From contig OY282607.1 in assembly GCA_958298945.1 (NCBI GenBank), positions 33,761,000 to 33,824,999 on the forward strand: a stretch of DNA of 64,000 bases. The letters are read 5' to 3'. The notes beneath the pieces were generated by a model that was given only the letters and a program-made list of their open reading frames with translations, was not told where the DNA came from and made no database searches. Source of the stretch: Atherix ibis. Lineage: Eukaryota; Arthropoda; Insecta; Diptera; Athericidae. Positions 1 to 12,231 of this stretch are shown one piece after another. How positions within the stretch are numbered: position 1 is the first letter of the stretch; each line of letters opens with the position of its first letter. The position numbers and the translations under genes are program-made.

Positions 1-716
1 TTATTGAAGCTTTAGACATTGTTAAATATTTGAAATTTTTATGTTGTTTATGGTTTTATATTTATTACTTAAAAAAGTAAAATTTTTTTATAAGATGATA
101 CTTGGGATCAAAAATTATTTATAGAAAAAAATATTTAAATATTGTTAATGAGATAATTTGCGTTTTTGGAGAATTGAAATTGAACATTTTCTAATTGGAG
201 GTATGAGTTAATTTAAAAAAATTCAAGTTTCGATAGACTAACAATGACGCAGACTAAAGGACTTGTTATGTGGAAAGCCTATTTCGTTTTAAATAAATGT
301 TCGCTACCACTGAATGGATTTGTTTACTTTTGATGATGTGAATTGAAAATTTACTATTTTGATCTAATGTTGGATTGAAAATCTAGGCAAACTATTTTGA
401 TTTGTAGTTTTTGGGAAATATTTTTTAATAATCTTTCGATATTATTAAATTTGGTAAATTAGAAACTCCACCAAGGACGGTCTAAGGCCCGTCTGCAAAA
501 TTGTGGCTCTTATAGGGTAGGTCATAGGACAACGCAGTAGACCACAGTTGCAACTATAATTACTCACCAAGTATTCCTGAATATCTAAAGACCTTCACCG
601 GTTCAAATTTCGGGAATGCGGTTCTCTAAGCAGGTTGGCTTGGAACTGATTGCAACATCCTGTTAAAATAATTATTTTTAAAAAGGAGAACAAAGAAAAC
701 AACTGACGGAACTAAC
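1..716. other. AT-rich DNA, no gene seen
   Basis: Mostly A/T runs without a usable open frame. About 470-650 is more balanced in base composition, but I could not match it to any family. Confidence 0.6.
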
Positions 717-899
717 GGCACTGACCCTGTGAAATTATGCATTTTCTAATGGACTTTATACCCTGTCAAAGTACCAGGCTACCGTGCCAGGTCAGTGCCT
801 GTGAAAAAATACGCATAATTTCACAGGCACTGACCCTGTGAAATTATGCATTTTCTCATGGAGTTTATACCCTGTCAAAGTACCAGGCTGCCGTGCCAG
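717..899. repeat. Direct duplication of a 74-bp unit around a palindrome
   Basis: Positions 717-790 recur at 826-899 with three mismatches that I can count (near CTAATGG/CTCATGG, GGACTT/GGAGTT and CTACC/CTGCC). The 35 bases between the units contain most of a perfect inverted repeat that runs into the start of the second unit. The arrangement could be the remains of a small inverted-repeat transposon or a local replication slip. It lies just upstream of LINE endonuclease remains. Confidence 0.8.
790..835. repeat. Perfect 17-bp inverted repeat, 12-nt loop
   Basis: The arms 790-806 and 819-835 are exact reverse complements (GGTCAGTGCCTGTGAAA on the left). The right arm is also the start of the second 74-bp unit, so palindrome and duplication are linked. 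It could fold as a hairpin in DNA or RNA. Confidence 0.8.
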
Positions 900-999
900 C
901 ATTATAAGAAATACGGTGGACAGAGACTGGTATTTCGGAGAAGGAGCAACTGTGATATATATTACAGTTATCTTCCAAAACACCGCGTGCTTAGTCAGC

Positions 1000-1845
1000 C
1001 TGAAGATGAAGCCTGTTATCGGACTTGAAGCGATAAGTGAGAAACTAGGCACTCTATGTGTGCTAGGCAAATACAATAACATCAGCCCCTACGAAAGAGT
1101 CTGGCAATTTGAAAAATGACACTGTTTTCAAAGAGGTAGCATGAGCCCTCGTCGCTTGTCCCAAGTATGACACAAAAATCATACTGGGGACTTTAACAGT
1201 AAGATATGAAGGAAATCCGTATTCACGAGATACGTAAGCTTTTAAAGCTTACGAACCATTCAGTTACCAGCGACAAATTAAATGATGTTTGGAAGTACCT
1301 AGCTCACATGAAAATATAACCATGAGGTTACCTGGATATGTCTAGATGGGACCACTTCGGCATCTCTCGGACCACTAGCATGTTCGCGCGGCGAACCGTG
1401 CCCCAATACCATCTTCGCTCTGCTAGACAATTCGGTATCCCCAATATTAGTCAGTCGAAATTATATCGCTCGAAAATTCTAACCATAATATCGACGGTAC
1501 AGCTGTGCAATTTGGTTCTATTTTTTACAGCTGTACCAAGTCAGAAACTTGGGTTCTCAGAAAAACCGTTGCAAACTCTTGTCTGCGTCCGAGAAGAGGA
1601 TTCTTCTCCGAATTTTTTCCACCCTATATAAGAATGGACGATGCCAGAGCCTAGATCAAAGAGATTCTAGAGCGTTAATACGACCACCGTTTGTTCGATG
1701 GAGCAACGGCTATAAGCAGGAAGCCGAAATCATGGTGAGAGGTGTCACAATGGAAGACCACGTTGAGTTCGAAGCGTGGACGTTCGGAGTTCTTTGATTC
1801 AGCAAGACTAGACCTGTGTCCCAGTTAATGCACCGTTGGTGATGG
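1000..1845 (+). mobile_element. Decayed APE-type LINE: endonuclease joined to 3' end
   Basis: Frames read in pieces give landmarks of an apurinic-type LINE endonuclease. LGTLCVLGKYNNIS (about 1045-1085) resembles the LCTLxxKGKxNNIS segment. ACPKYDTKIILG then FNSKI (about 1155-1205) resembles the ILGDFN motif. HEVTWICLDGTTSA lies around 1320-1375. From about 1450 the sequence matches the 3' coding end of the same kind of element: a line resembling YGSETWVLSEK at 1535-1565, then KLLSASEKRILLRIF at 1575-1620. The tail near 1740-1830 is shared with the copy at 50.5-51.0 kb. The whole reverse transcriptase between the two parts is missing and stops and frameshifts are many. RTE-like is my best guess for the clade. 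Confidence 0.7.
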
Positions 1846-1939
1846 AATTTAAAAAATTATTTGGAAAATTAAAGAATATTAGAAAAGTATCAGTAAATCA
1901 CCAAAAACCTATTAAAATTCTTTCCTTATAATACGAGTA

Positions 1940-2658
1940 CAAGGTCTGTTCAAAAAGTATCGCGAAGTTTTGAATTTCTGCGGGTTACGTATATTCGATT
2001 TTCGATTTTTTTTGTGGCGTTATTAACATTCCAAAGGAGCTGTTGGACTCTGTCCGTGACGACCCAAATTTGCTCCAGAGGGTCATCGCTGGTAACGAAT
2101 CATGGGCTTATGGTTATGACGTGGAAACCAAAGCTCAATCATCCCAATGGAAGCTGCCACACGAGCCAAGACCGAAAAAAGCGTGCCAAGTTCGGCCGAA
2201 TGTTAAGGTTTTGCTTACAGTTTTCTTCGATTGCAAGGATGTGGTGCATCATGAGTTCTTGCCACAGGGTAGAGCGGTCAATGAGGAATATTGCCTGTAA
2301 GTTATGCGCAAGTAGCGCGAAGCAATCCGCCAGAAACGCCTTGATTTGTGAAAGAACAAAAATTAGCTGTTGCCATTTTTGACCAAAAACAATAATGCCG
2401 CAACCACTGTATTCCCCATATCTGGCCCTCTGTGACTTTTTTTTGTTCCCGAAACTGAAGAGCCCCATGAAAGAACGATGCTACGCTACGATTGATTAGA
2501 TATAGACAGCATCGAAGGAGGAGCCGAACAAGATCACAAAAAATGATTTTTTGAAGTGCTTCGAGGATTACTTTAAAGGGAACAAAGTAGATATTCATGA
2601 ATAAATAAATAATTTTTGAAAAAAGACAAAATTCACCAGATTTTTTGTACAGAACTTG
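1940..2658 (+). mobile_element. Mariner-type (DD34D) deletion derivative, copy A
   Basis: The left end CAAGGTCTGTTCAAAAAG starts at 1940 after a TA (1938-1939). The right end is a mutated inverse of it, finishing in ACAGAACTTG at 2658 before TA (2659-2660). The left end matches the element at 44118-44791. Inside, about 2040-2300 encodes the middle of a mariner transposase: DDPNLLQRVIAGNESWAYGYD, then KVLLTVFFDCKDVVHHEFLP. The first catalytic Asp is Asn here (GNESW instead of GDESW). The N-terminal domain is missing, and the segment that should carry the second Asp is deleted before FLTKNN. It cannot make active enzyme. At about 720 bp it is roughly half the usual length. Confidence 0.8.
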
Positions 2659-4889
2659 TACATTGCTTTATTGTAGTTTTTATAATGATATTTATTATAA
2701 AAATTTAAATTTATAGAGTTAATTAAAATTTTATAAAATATATTAATAAATATTTGCGAGAGATGAAAATTTAAATATGCATTTTATTTATATATGAAAA
2801 TATTTTTAACAAATTATTGAAATTTAATTATTCACAAAAAAAATATTTGAACAATTTATTTCTAACTTCAAGAATCTTTTAGAAATTTATATTGTAAATA
2901 ATATCGTAATTCGATTAATGGTATCGATTTGATGTCCATCGATTATGAATAACTTTCTATAACTTTTTGGTTCATTCAAGCTAAGAATAGAAATTTCAAG
3001 CGAAATAATTCGCTATATAATGTTTAGAAATTTATTTAAATAATAAAGTAGGCTTTTAATATTTGACTTTTTCTTAAAAAAAAACTACTATTATTCAAGT
3101 AAATATTCCCAGAAAGTTTTTAAATTGAAAAACATTTATTCATTTAATCAAGGAACATTTACGAAGATAACGTTTCATTATAATGGATGTTAAATAAAAT
3201 TATAAATATTCATTTTGACAAAGTTTTTTTTAATGGGAATATTAACATCTGTTGTAGGACATAATAAATAAAAAAAAATCAGTTACAGAATAAAATAAAA
3301 TAATCATGAGAGAGGGGCGAACAAATAATTTCGTACATATTAAAGTACGATTAGTTGGGGACAATTATGCTTAATGTATTTATCAGTACATATTAATTTG
3401 AAACGACGGAAAAGAATGCCAAAAACATAGCCTGTCACATATATTTTATATCGTTTCTTAGACTTTATTTTTTCTTGTACAAATAGTCTTTTATGTTTAA
3501 CTTAAACGCACCTTGAATTCATTGTTCCTTAAATGAAATGCTTGACTTTAAGAGCAGAAAGTGTTTTTTTTTTAAATATTTTGCGAGCATTTTTATCGAA
3601 ACATTTCATACAATATAATGGCTAAATTGTTTTAGCATTTCTTAATTCCATATTTTTAGGAAAAACGTAAATTGTTTTTCCTTGCGGAACTTTGGAAATT
3701 ATTTTTTTTTCTTTCAATGTGATGAAAATCTTCCACTTTGGCGTGGCAGTTTTAATTTGGTTTATACTGTTCTGGTCTGTCTGTAACGTTAAAGCGTTGA
3801 AAAACAATATTTGCTTATAAGTTTGTTTAAGTTGGCTTTGTGAAGTTCTATAATTGATAATAACAATTAATTGTAACGTGAATAAAACTCAGGTGGGTGC
3901 CATTCTACTATGGTTCAGAGGCACTAGAAAGGTTGCCGGCCACACGATAACTTTTCTAAGGCATTAACTAAATTGTAATTACATCGCATTAGTATTTAGT
4001 TTACTACGCTGGTAGTACATCCACTGATGGATACCATTTACGAATAATTTTGTCGTTCTTTTCTTTCATTTTGCTATAATTTTTTATGATTTTCACTAAT
4101 GTAAATATAATATTAGACAAACTTACTTAATTCATTTAGAGTGTCCTTAATCTGTGTGACCATTATCGACCAGATACTTGAATATTAGAATTTATCTTTT
4201 CACCTTTAGATATAAAAATTAAAAATAAAACAGGCTCAAAGTCACGCAAAGCTTTTCAAGATCGTAGATTAGTTCATTGCACTTTCAATTAAAATATTTA
4301 AACTGAATTCATGTTAATAATTTCTGTAGAACCTTAAGTAAGTTTATATTGTTTATTAAGTAATTTCTCCTTAGCTATTTTTATACTATATCATTTGAAT
4401 ACATTACTTTGAGTCGATTGTAATTAGCATGCAAATTATGGATAAATTTTCTAAACCAATTTACAAAAAAATCCGAATTTTTCTTAAATTTTTTTTTACA
4501 AATTTTTAACCAAATAATTTTGTTTTGTGGAGAAAAATGTATAATAACGTACATGTGCTGGAAAAGTTTTCTTAATTTTTCATACTTTGTACTAATAAAT
4601 TTAGAAAAGTATTCCTAAAGATGAGAAACATTTGAGTAATTTACAAAAACCACTATCATTTCTGTGAGACTCTGTAAATTTAAAAATATTAAAACTACAA
4701 TTGTTTCGCCCGGCACACTTTGCTAATAAAAAAAAAAGTTGTTTTGCTCCATCTAGCGAACGACTGATCATACTCGACAAAAAAATTTTCATTGGAAATT
4801 GATTTTTCCCGATTTTCTCTAATTTATAGTTTATATTATTTTTTGCGGTTCATCGAAATCGTTAAAAAATATTGGTTTGAAATCATTAG
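2659..4889. other. AT-rich DNA, no gene seen
   Basis: Long A/T-rich stretch without recognisable coding or RNA genes. A slightly more GC-rich patch at about 3885-3965 is unmatched. Confidence 0.6.
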
Positions 4890-5045
4890 TTCTGAAATGG
4901 GAATTCTAACCGCCACGACACTAAAGGCCATTTGACGACTATTTTAACCTATGACACGCGGTGTTCCTAAACGGCCAACGGCTTAGGACTATTCGCGCCC
5001 AGTCCTGCTTAAATTCGGTGATTGAAGGTCGATGTTCATTTTTAA
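4890..5045 (-). repeat. Decayed 5S-rRNA/tRNA-like composite, second copy
   Basis: Read on the minus strand, about 5020-4945 contains ATCACCGAATTTAAGCAGGA, CTGGGCG and GGAACACCGCGTG, which are landmarks of the internal control region and 3' part of 5S rRNA. The next bases (about 4938-4895) line up without gaps over 44 positions with the tRNA-like part of the composite at 54765-54808, including a worn B-box region (GGTTAGAATTCCC). The 5' third of 5S is mostly eroded and helix I is not visible, so it is not a functional 5S gene. Past the tRNA-like part the resemblance to the 54.6-kb element stops. It is therefore either a truncated LINE copy or a short SINE-like relative. Confidence 0.7.
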
Positions 5046-5186
5046 TGACTATAGAATGGTCAAAACTATGAGCGCCTCAAGTTTGATGGTTCGGCCAAAT
5101 AAAAACGCCTATTGCAATTTCTTTTAAATTTCCAACACTCAATATGCTATCCGGTGAGACAATATCTTATATAATTTTCTAGATGT

Positions 5187-5588
5187 TTGCATATCGGGGT
5201 TTTCCGCGGTCGGAATAGATCACAATTGATCGCATTGTTTCATGTCTTCATATCAATCAGCTTCATTTTTGATATCGGCATATGTCCTTCAAGGTCGAGT
5301 ACTGAAACAACGACTACTGACCCATGTTCATGGGGTACCTACTACAAAATAAAACTTCATTTTCGACGGCAGGCCAAAAAAAGTTACATTTTCTGCAGGA
5401 ACCGCGACTGCTATCAACAAAAGCAAACTTACGTTAAATTTTCCAGACCGAACTGCATAACTATGCAAACTTTTTTAAAATCACATAAATGGTGTAGGTT
5501 TCTATATAGAATACATACACTGATACAAATACAGACAGTGCTTTTTATAAATTGGTTAGTCGAAAAAGTTTATGGCATTCTTCGATAG
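5187..5588 (+). other. Unrecognised open frame, 133 codons
   Basis: An uninterrupted ATG frame of 133 codons, long for DNA this rich in A/T. The product has a hydrophobic N-terminal stretch (residues about 15-32), and a middle segment HFRRQAKKSYIFCRNRDCYQ with basic residues and two Cys. I do not recognise a family and see no splice sites or repeats that would settle whether it is used. Chance remains the simplest explanation. Confidence 0.15.
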
Positions 5589-6951
5589 ATTACGTTAAAA
5601 GCAAATAATTCAATAATCACTAGTTGCATTTTTACAATACTATATGTGCGTTTCAAAGATGACACTTAAAGCTTTGTGTAGCACAAAATTTTATTGAAGT
5701 CGATGAGTGTATCAAAAGTTATTCAAGCTCGAAAATGGACTAGTATAAAGTTTACAATTCCACTTCGACAAAAGCGATAACAAATCGCGGGCTTGTGAAA
5801 CCAATTATGGTGTTATAGTGAAGTTGCTTTATCAAAGTTGGCAGCACGCAATTGGTTTGCTTGCTTTCGTTTTGGAAATGAGCCCCATTCTCATCTTCAC
5901 CACTATGACGCTCAACCACTCACATCTTTGATGCCACGACAAAAATTAAGAGACATACCATCCTCAGACTACCAGTTGTGTTGATCTCTGCAGATATATC
6001 TTAATATATGGTTTTAACAAATTGATTTTAATACTCCGATTAAAGCGTATGTATTTTACTGAAAACCCGCCACGAACTTTTTCGACCAACAAAAATATAG
6101 ATCTATCAAATAATATTAGATAATGTTTACAAAAATATTTATGATAATATAAAAGATTTAAGCTCAAAAAAACTAAAAACTATCTATGATCAAAAAAACT
6201 TTCAGCATTAAATTAAATGAAATATATTTAGTAGTGCAAAATTAAATTATATGTACTCATACTCATTCAGAATGGGACAATATTTTCTAGAACATTCCTT
6301 AAAAATAATCAACAGAAAATTCCAATTAATAATAGAAATTGCTTTGACATGAGTTCTAGTAAATGTAAAGTTTGGTATTTGAAATTAGAATGAGCAAATT
6401 GCAATGTTATTTATCATATTTTATTGAATATTTTTTTGAAACATGTAGATTCATAGAATATTTAGTTACCCTTTGTATTCAATAATATTTTAATAAGAGA
6501 GAATATGTCCTTTTTATAGAAGATAGTTCAAACTTTTATACCTATTTAAAACGATACTTCTTCAATGATATTTTTCCATATTCTCAAAGGGATATTTTTT
6601 ATAATTAAAAATTATTTTATCTAAATTCTCTATTCACTTTTTTTTAAACATAAATAATATATTTATATTTAAAATCTTCTATTCAGTTTTTAAAAAAAAT
6701 TCATTTATTTAAAAAAAATAATAAATTTGCTGAGGTATTAAGACAGAATTATTATCTAGGATGCTTAGTCATCAACTATTATCTGGGATGTTGGAAGCTT
6801 TCTTTAAAAAAAACTATTTGAATTTTTAAAAAGACTCTGAATAATTATATGGAATTTTGATAAGCTTCGTTAAAGTTTGAAGCTAATTTCATTTTAAAAA
6901 TGAAACTGCTCATTACTAGGGAAATAGAATATTCTCTTAAAATGGGTAATA
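5589..6951. other. No gene seen
   Basis: About 5640-5960 is more balanced in composition but matches nothing I know. The rest is A/T-rich. Confidence 0.55.
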
Positions 6952-7545
6952 CGAGGTGTGGTAAAAAGATTACGAGGCTGGCATCGCTAAAAGCAATTTT
7001 GTAATATTGTGGACTTCCTCTTTACGAAGCTTGTATGTAAGTCACTTCTAGATATGCAATATAAGTCCCAACCTCGTCCGATAACTTTATGACTCTGTGA
7101 AGTCATCGAATATGGAACAGTAAAATATAGAGTGACGATATGCCTTCAAATTTTATTTTAAGCTTGGTAAATATTACAAAAAGTTGTAACGAGCCCAATG
7201 GTAGCCTTTCTTATCAACACAACATGTTTTTCGATGGCACTAAGCATTTTTGGAGGACCTAAAAGCAGTGGAAGACAAATCTCACTCAGGAATTTTCTGA
7301 GAACTTTTGAACGAGTGAGGGCTCTTGCGAGGTCAGATCGACGATTAACATTGAGGCTGATGAGTGAATGTTTGAAAGCGTAGAAATAAGGTTCTTTGTA
7401 TCATTTGTAAAGATTGCTTGGATACTCCACCATGACAATTCTCCTATCAACCGGTCATTTCCAGCAACGAGTTTTTGTCAGAAAATGTTTTTTATCCTAT
7501 GCCTTCTCAACTGCTCTATTCCCTTGATCTTTCATTAAAATAAAC
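6952..7545 (+). mobile_element. Mariner deletion derivative (family N), copy 1
   Basis: The left end CGAGGTGTGGTAAAAAG begins right after TA (6950-6951) and matches ends near 53.90 and 61.88 kb. A leader block shared within the family lies at about 7036-7110. Codons near 7310-7375 read ERVRALARSDRRLTLRLMSE, the second helix-turn-helix region of a DD34D mariner transposase. The sequence then jumps to the segment preceding the second catalytic Asp; the HHDN-equivalent is at about 7426-7440 (CTCCACCATGAC). The first catalytic Asp and about 100 codons are absent. The right terminus is not found because copy 2 follows at once. Confidence 0.7.
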
Positions 7546-7975
7546 CTTGGCGAATCTGCGAGATTAACTTGTGAAAATTTGCAACTAGTCTATGGAAAAT
7601 ATTCCTTACAAAAAGCATCAGTTTTTCGATAGCGTAGACAAATTTTAAATGGTCGAGAAGTAGTGGAAGATAGATCTTACTCAGAAAGGCCTTCAGTACA
7701 GAAAACTAATGTAAATGTGGAACGAGTGACAAACTCTAAACTCCACGTGACAAAATCCTAAAAAGGATTCTTCGCGTTAAATCAGACATTGCAAACAGTT
7801 GGATGCTCCAGTATGACAATGCTCTTTATCATAGGGGCCATCTCCATCAACAAGTTATTCCTGTGCTCTGACAGCCTCCCTTTTCAGATGATCTAAGTCC
7901 GGTTGATTTTTTTGTGTTTCTCAATCTTTGCTGATGTAAGCAAACTACTCTGAAGGAGACAGCAATAATGTATAA
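7546..7975 (+). mobile_element. Mariner deletion derivative (family N), copy 2
   Basis: It repeats the organisation of copy 1 starting from the block CTTGGCGAATCTGCGAG. GREVVEDRSYSERPSVQKT (about 7650-7710) is the linker between DNA-binding domains. NVNVERVTNS follows, then WMLQYDNALYH at about 7800-7835 with the second catalytic Asp, and SDDLSPVDFFVFLNL at about 7875-7920 around the third. Terminal inverted repeats are not visible. It may be a tandem partial copy joined to copy 1 by recombination. Confidence 0.65.
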
Positions 7976-9409
7976 AATTAAATAAATTTTTTGCCAAAAG
8001 AAGCAAAGATCTTTGCATTTCTTTTTCTGCCAAAAGAAGTAAAGAAAGAAAATGCATTTCTTTTCTGCCAAGCTAATATATGAAATTTCTGCTTATTAAT
8101 ATTTGCAACATTTTATGTCTTAGGCTTTCTTACATCTAAATATGATTTTTAATAAAATAAAATAAAAGAAAGCCAAATTTTACTACTATTAAAGTGAAAC
8201 ATAGATAAGAGCATTTTACTTCTTATCATTTGATATTATTTAATATCTTATTTTAATTTTTACTTCAAATAACCAAAAACAAATATTAAAAAAAATAAAA
8301 CTAATAAAATAAGTCACTTCATGTTCGTTTCTATAAACCTGTTTATCTATGTACCTTCAGGTTGAAGATAACAAAAAAATATATGCTATAATAGGGTTAA
8401 TATTATGATAATCAATTTTTTGAATCAAAGCTTTTAAGTACAAAGGAATATTTTTCCAATTGGAAAAGAAACCTTTCCCTAAAGACCAGTAAATATAAAA
8501 TATCACTAATCGGATCAATAGCAACCAAATATGTTTTTTTTTTTAAAACAAGAAGATAATTCCATATTTTAGGTTAAAATTATCAGATTAAATTAAATTG
8601 ATAATATTATTTTTTTCAAAGAAAATCCTACCTGAATTTTGATGAGAAAGGATTTGTTGTTTTGAAATTAAATAACAATTATCATTTAATTATAAAAACG
8701 CGAATTAAAATATTTATTTTTTTTAGTCAAATAATATTTTCGAAATTATTTTCTTGAGTTTAGACCATTTGGCTTTTCATGATTTAATCTTTCTTTATTT
8801 GGCCTTGCCTTTCCCAAAAAAGGAGAAAAAAAAACAATCCATAAATTATCTCAAATTCGTAGAGCTTAAGATGAAAGCTCCATCTTATCGTTAGTATTCA
8901 TTATACGATTTATGTTGTAAAACTTCAATAAGGATTTCGGATGAATTTCCTTAGAATAATCTCCTTTGAAACTGTCTATATACCAACAATTTCTTTGATT
9001 ATTTCAAATAAAAGAGATTTTGATCTGGGAAATGGTTAATTACAAGTTATTTTCGTGTACGACTGTAGAATTGCTATTGTCTCATAAAGGAATAAATGAT
9101 AGAATGGACTGTTTTAATGATGCGTCAGGAACCATTTGAGATTTACAAATGATATCAATGCTGTGTACGTTATTTATATTCCCTTTTGCAAAGCTATTCG
9201 AAATTATCATATCAAAATACACTCTGACTTTTGAGAATAAATTATTTTGAGAGGGTTTAAATATGGTTTTCATTTTTATTATAATTTGGTTTAGGTACAA
9301 AAAAACATTAAAACCAATAATGTTTTAGTATTTATGAACAGTGAATTTTTTCTAAAATTACAAATATAGTATTAGACAAATTATAACATGAGATGACTTA
9401 AATAGGAAA
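7976..9409. other. AT-rich DNA, no gene seen
   Basis: A short local duplication is visible at about 7990-8070 (TTTCTGCCAAAAGAAG units). No gene is recognised. Confidence 0.6.
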
Positions 9410-9950
9410 TGATGCAGTTCATATTATCCGGCACTGGCTTTTATCAGTGGGCCTGGAACTTACTGATAAAAAACCCGAGGTTCTACTAGTGAGCAGCAGG
9501 AAAGTAAAAGAATTTTTCGCAGTCTAGGAGTTCAGATAGGCACTAGGTTTAGTTTTGTCGAAGATATGAGAATCGTTGTTGACAAAGCACAAGTTTCGTT
9601 TTGAATGCATTAGCAAGTATCATGCCCACCCGTGGAGGGCCCCGACAGAGCCGACACAGACTTCACAGTTACCAACTCTACGATACTCTACGCAGCCCCT
9701 ATCTAGGTAAAAGCTATGCTAACGGTAGGGCACAAGTGTCAGGTGATGGCGTTATATCATCGAAGCGTAGGCCGGATTTCGAGAGCATTCGATACTGTCT
9801 CGTATAATGCTGTCTGTGTTATCGCTAACATATCACCAATCGAGTTTTGTGAGATTGAAAGATCCAGAGTATATTATCGATGGGGGAGAGAAATGAAATC
9901 CATCGGCTCACACAGTAGTCAAAAATGTCACACACGATCAAATGTATAGA
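9410..9950 (+). mobile_element. R1-clade LINE fragment (3' end of the coding region)
   Basis: Frames pieced together give the end of an R1-type reverse transcriptase protein. WAGLELTDKKPEVLLVSSRK appears at about 9450-9505, NALASIMPTRGGPRQSRHR at about 9604-9660, and RISRAFDTVSYNAVCVIANI at about 9775-9833. In R1 elements the last segment is the conserved line RTVSxEAVCVIAGxxP. At least two frame changes and several stops are present, so this is a 5'-truncated, dead copy. A sister fragment lies at 47.5-48.06 kb. Confidence 0.8.
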
Positions 9951-11219
9951 AAATATCTAAGAATAATCCTCGGCAATACTCTGTCCCATCAATACAATTA
10001 ATAATGCGATAACATTTCTGGTTTGGGGAGTGTTCAGATCGGAAGCAAAATTGGTAATCAGAAGTATTTTTATTATTATCTAAGAATAGATAAAGTTATC
10101 ATAATAGATGTTTTTTAAAAATACCATATTACCAAGGAAATTTTTAGAAGGTTAATAAGTTTATAGGCAGCTGGAGAATTTATTGGTTTATTAGAATGAA
10201 AGATTATTTTAAAAACTAAAATTTTCCAAAGTAAGTATAATTAAGTTATGTTGAGGATAAAGTTTTTCTCGTAACCAGGAAATTTTTTTATTGAAAAAAA
10301 AATTAATTACCAACGAATTAACATTTTTATTTACAAATATTAATTGTCATTGACAATATTTTATATTTATACTTTTTTAGTAAATACTTAACTAACTTAA
10401 ACATAAAATAAGTGCATATAAATGAGTAAATCTTGTAAATACTTTAAAGAGTATACTAAAATCCGGATAAATATCTTTTTCCTAATAAGAAATCAGAATT
10501 TATTCAATTTGGGTATAAATAACGATTCTGAAATATTTCAAAATAAACAAAAAAATACATCAACTTAATCTTATGTGTATGTACATAAATCATAATCAGT
10601 ATGAATTGAATATATTTGTTGATAATGATAAGAAGAGTAGAAGATGATTTTTATACTATCGTAAAATTTTATTCATCATTTACAATCAAATTGAGTAGAA
10701 AAGAGTACAATACAATTTTTAGAAATCAACATAAGACATACGTACGTACGTACGAGGATATTGATTATTAATTTTTTCTATTTATTTCCAAGAAATCAAA
10801 TTGCCTTGTATACATATAGTAAAATTTTTATCTATTATTATTTACATTTTTATTCAAATATAATCGCTCAAATTCATCTTAAGTATTTCATTGAATTTAG
10901 CATATTGGAAAATGATATGCCACTTAATCATTATAGGAAATATAGTTTTATTAGGAAATACTTTATTTTTCTTATTTTTTATTTTTAATATATGTACTTG
11001 AATTAATATATTAAATATTTGTTAAAATGTTTAAAATGAATTAGATGATGTAAAGGAAAATATATAACAGTAAAATATTTTTTGATTTACGTTGAAATTT
11101 AAATATAACTAAAGTAATAAGGGAATAATTTTTGTATAGTTATTTTATTCTTTCGAATTAGTATTTATTTATTTAAAAAGCCCGCATAAAAGATATGAAA
11201 AAAAATGTTTTTCTATTAA
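9951..11219. other. AT-rich DNA with a TACG microsatellite
   Basis: A short (TACG)n run sits at about 10739-10754. No coding sequence is recognised. Confidence 0.6.
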
Positions 11220-12125
11220 ATGAGTACTAATGTACCTCACTGTCACATCGAGTTTTAGCGCAATATGTCAACTCAGTTTATGTACAGCTATTGCTTAAGC
11301 TCGTCGATGTCAAGTGAGCTCTGAAATTTTTAATTATGGAACAAAAAATTTGCCTGAAATGAAGTGTTGCCAATTAAATGTGTTATGATCAATTATTGTC
11401 AATGTTGAAAAAGGCTTATGCCGAATCAGTTATGTCACAAACACATGCACATGAGTGAAAAAATGCAAAATTTTAGCTTTAAAAAACCTGGATCTGGAAC
11501 TGTCTCACAAATCTGTTTTTAGTATTATTCTTTTTTCCTTTAAATATTCCTTTTGGAGTATAGGGACCGGAAAAGGGCCATGTTCTACTTTAATTTTTTT
11601 AACGGGATAAGACATGCTTGGACGAGCCAATTTGGACTCTACTTTTGTTCGGAACGCATAATAACATGTAATAAAAAGTAATGGCTTATGCGTTTGATAG
11701 GAAAACGAACTATAACGAGCTGAAACCAAAGAAAAACGTCAAAGTAGTTTGAAAATTATAGTAATGTTAACTGTTTTTTTTATTATTTGAGCAATATGAT
11801 CAATTTAAGAGAGTGTATTCACCGGAAAAGGCCAAAATTATGGCACTAAAGTTCTTAAATTTTGCACCACAATAATACACTGTCCCACAAATCCAACTAT
11901 TGCACACGAATTTTTAACAAAACACGCAATGAATACCATCGATCAAGCACTGATCGATGCATTTACCAGTTATGGCTCCATGCGATTTGTTCCTATAACC
12001 CAGGCTAAACCTACCTCTTTGCTGAAGATACTTTGAGTCCATTGAATCTATAAAGCAGAATTTCTACAATAGAAGGGGATGAGGCGATACTAACAAGTGC
12101 GTATATAAATCTTTCGGAAAGCTGG
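11220..12125 (+). mobile_element. Decayed mariner-type element, ends retained
   Basis: About 11335-11460 shows the N-terminus of a DD34D mariner transposase: MEQKICLK, then after frame changes MLKKAYAESVMSQTHAHEW. This matches the usual start of families with MEQRICLKF...AYGESxxS. About 11875-12115 shows the opposite end: IAHEFLTKH, then a line resembling RFESIESIKQN and a final segment before the (TTTG)n run. The catalytic core between them is missing. I could not define the terminal inverted repeats, so both limits are approximate. Confidence 0.55.
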
Positions 12126-12231
12126 TTTGTTTGTTTGTTTGTTTGTAAGGTCCCTTAGACATATGCCAGGGGCCACTTCATAGCGCCACGACCGTGAGGC
12201 CATTTGGCGATCGGAAACCTGGTTTTTCATT
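12125..12231. repeat. Dispersed repeat starting with (TTTG)n, copy 1
   Basis: A (TTTG)n run is followed by a block with GCCAGGGGCCACTTCATAGC, GCCACGACCGTGAGG and GAAACCTGG. The same order of blocks recurs at about 23933 and 36040. The family is unidentified; it is short and non-coding. Confidence 0.65.

Noticed and set aside
10739..10754. TACG repeats as a regulatory or CRISPR-like array
   Set aside because: A simple four-base microsatellite without spacers.
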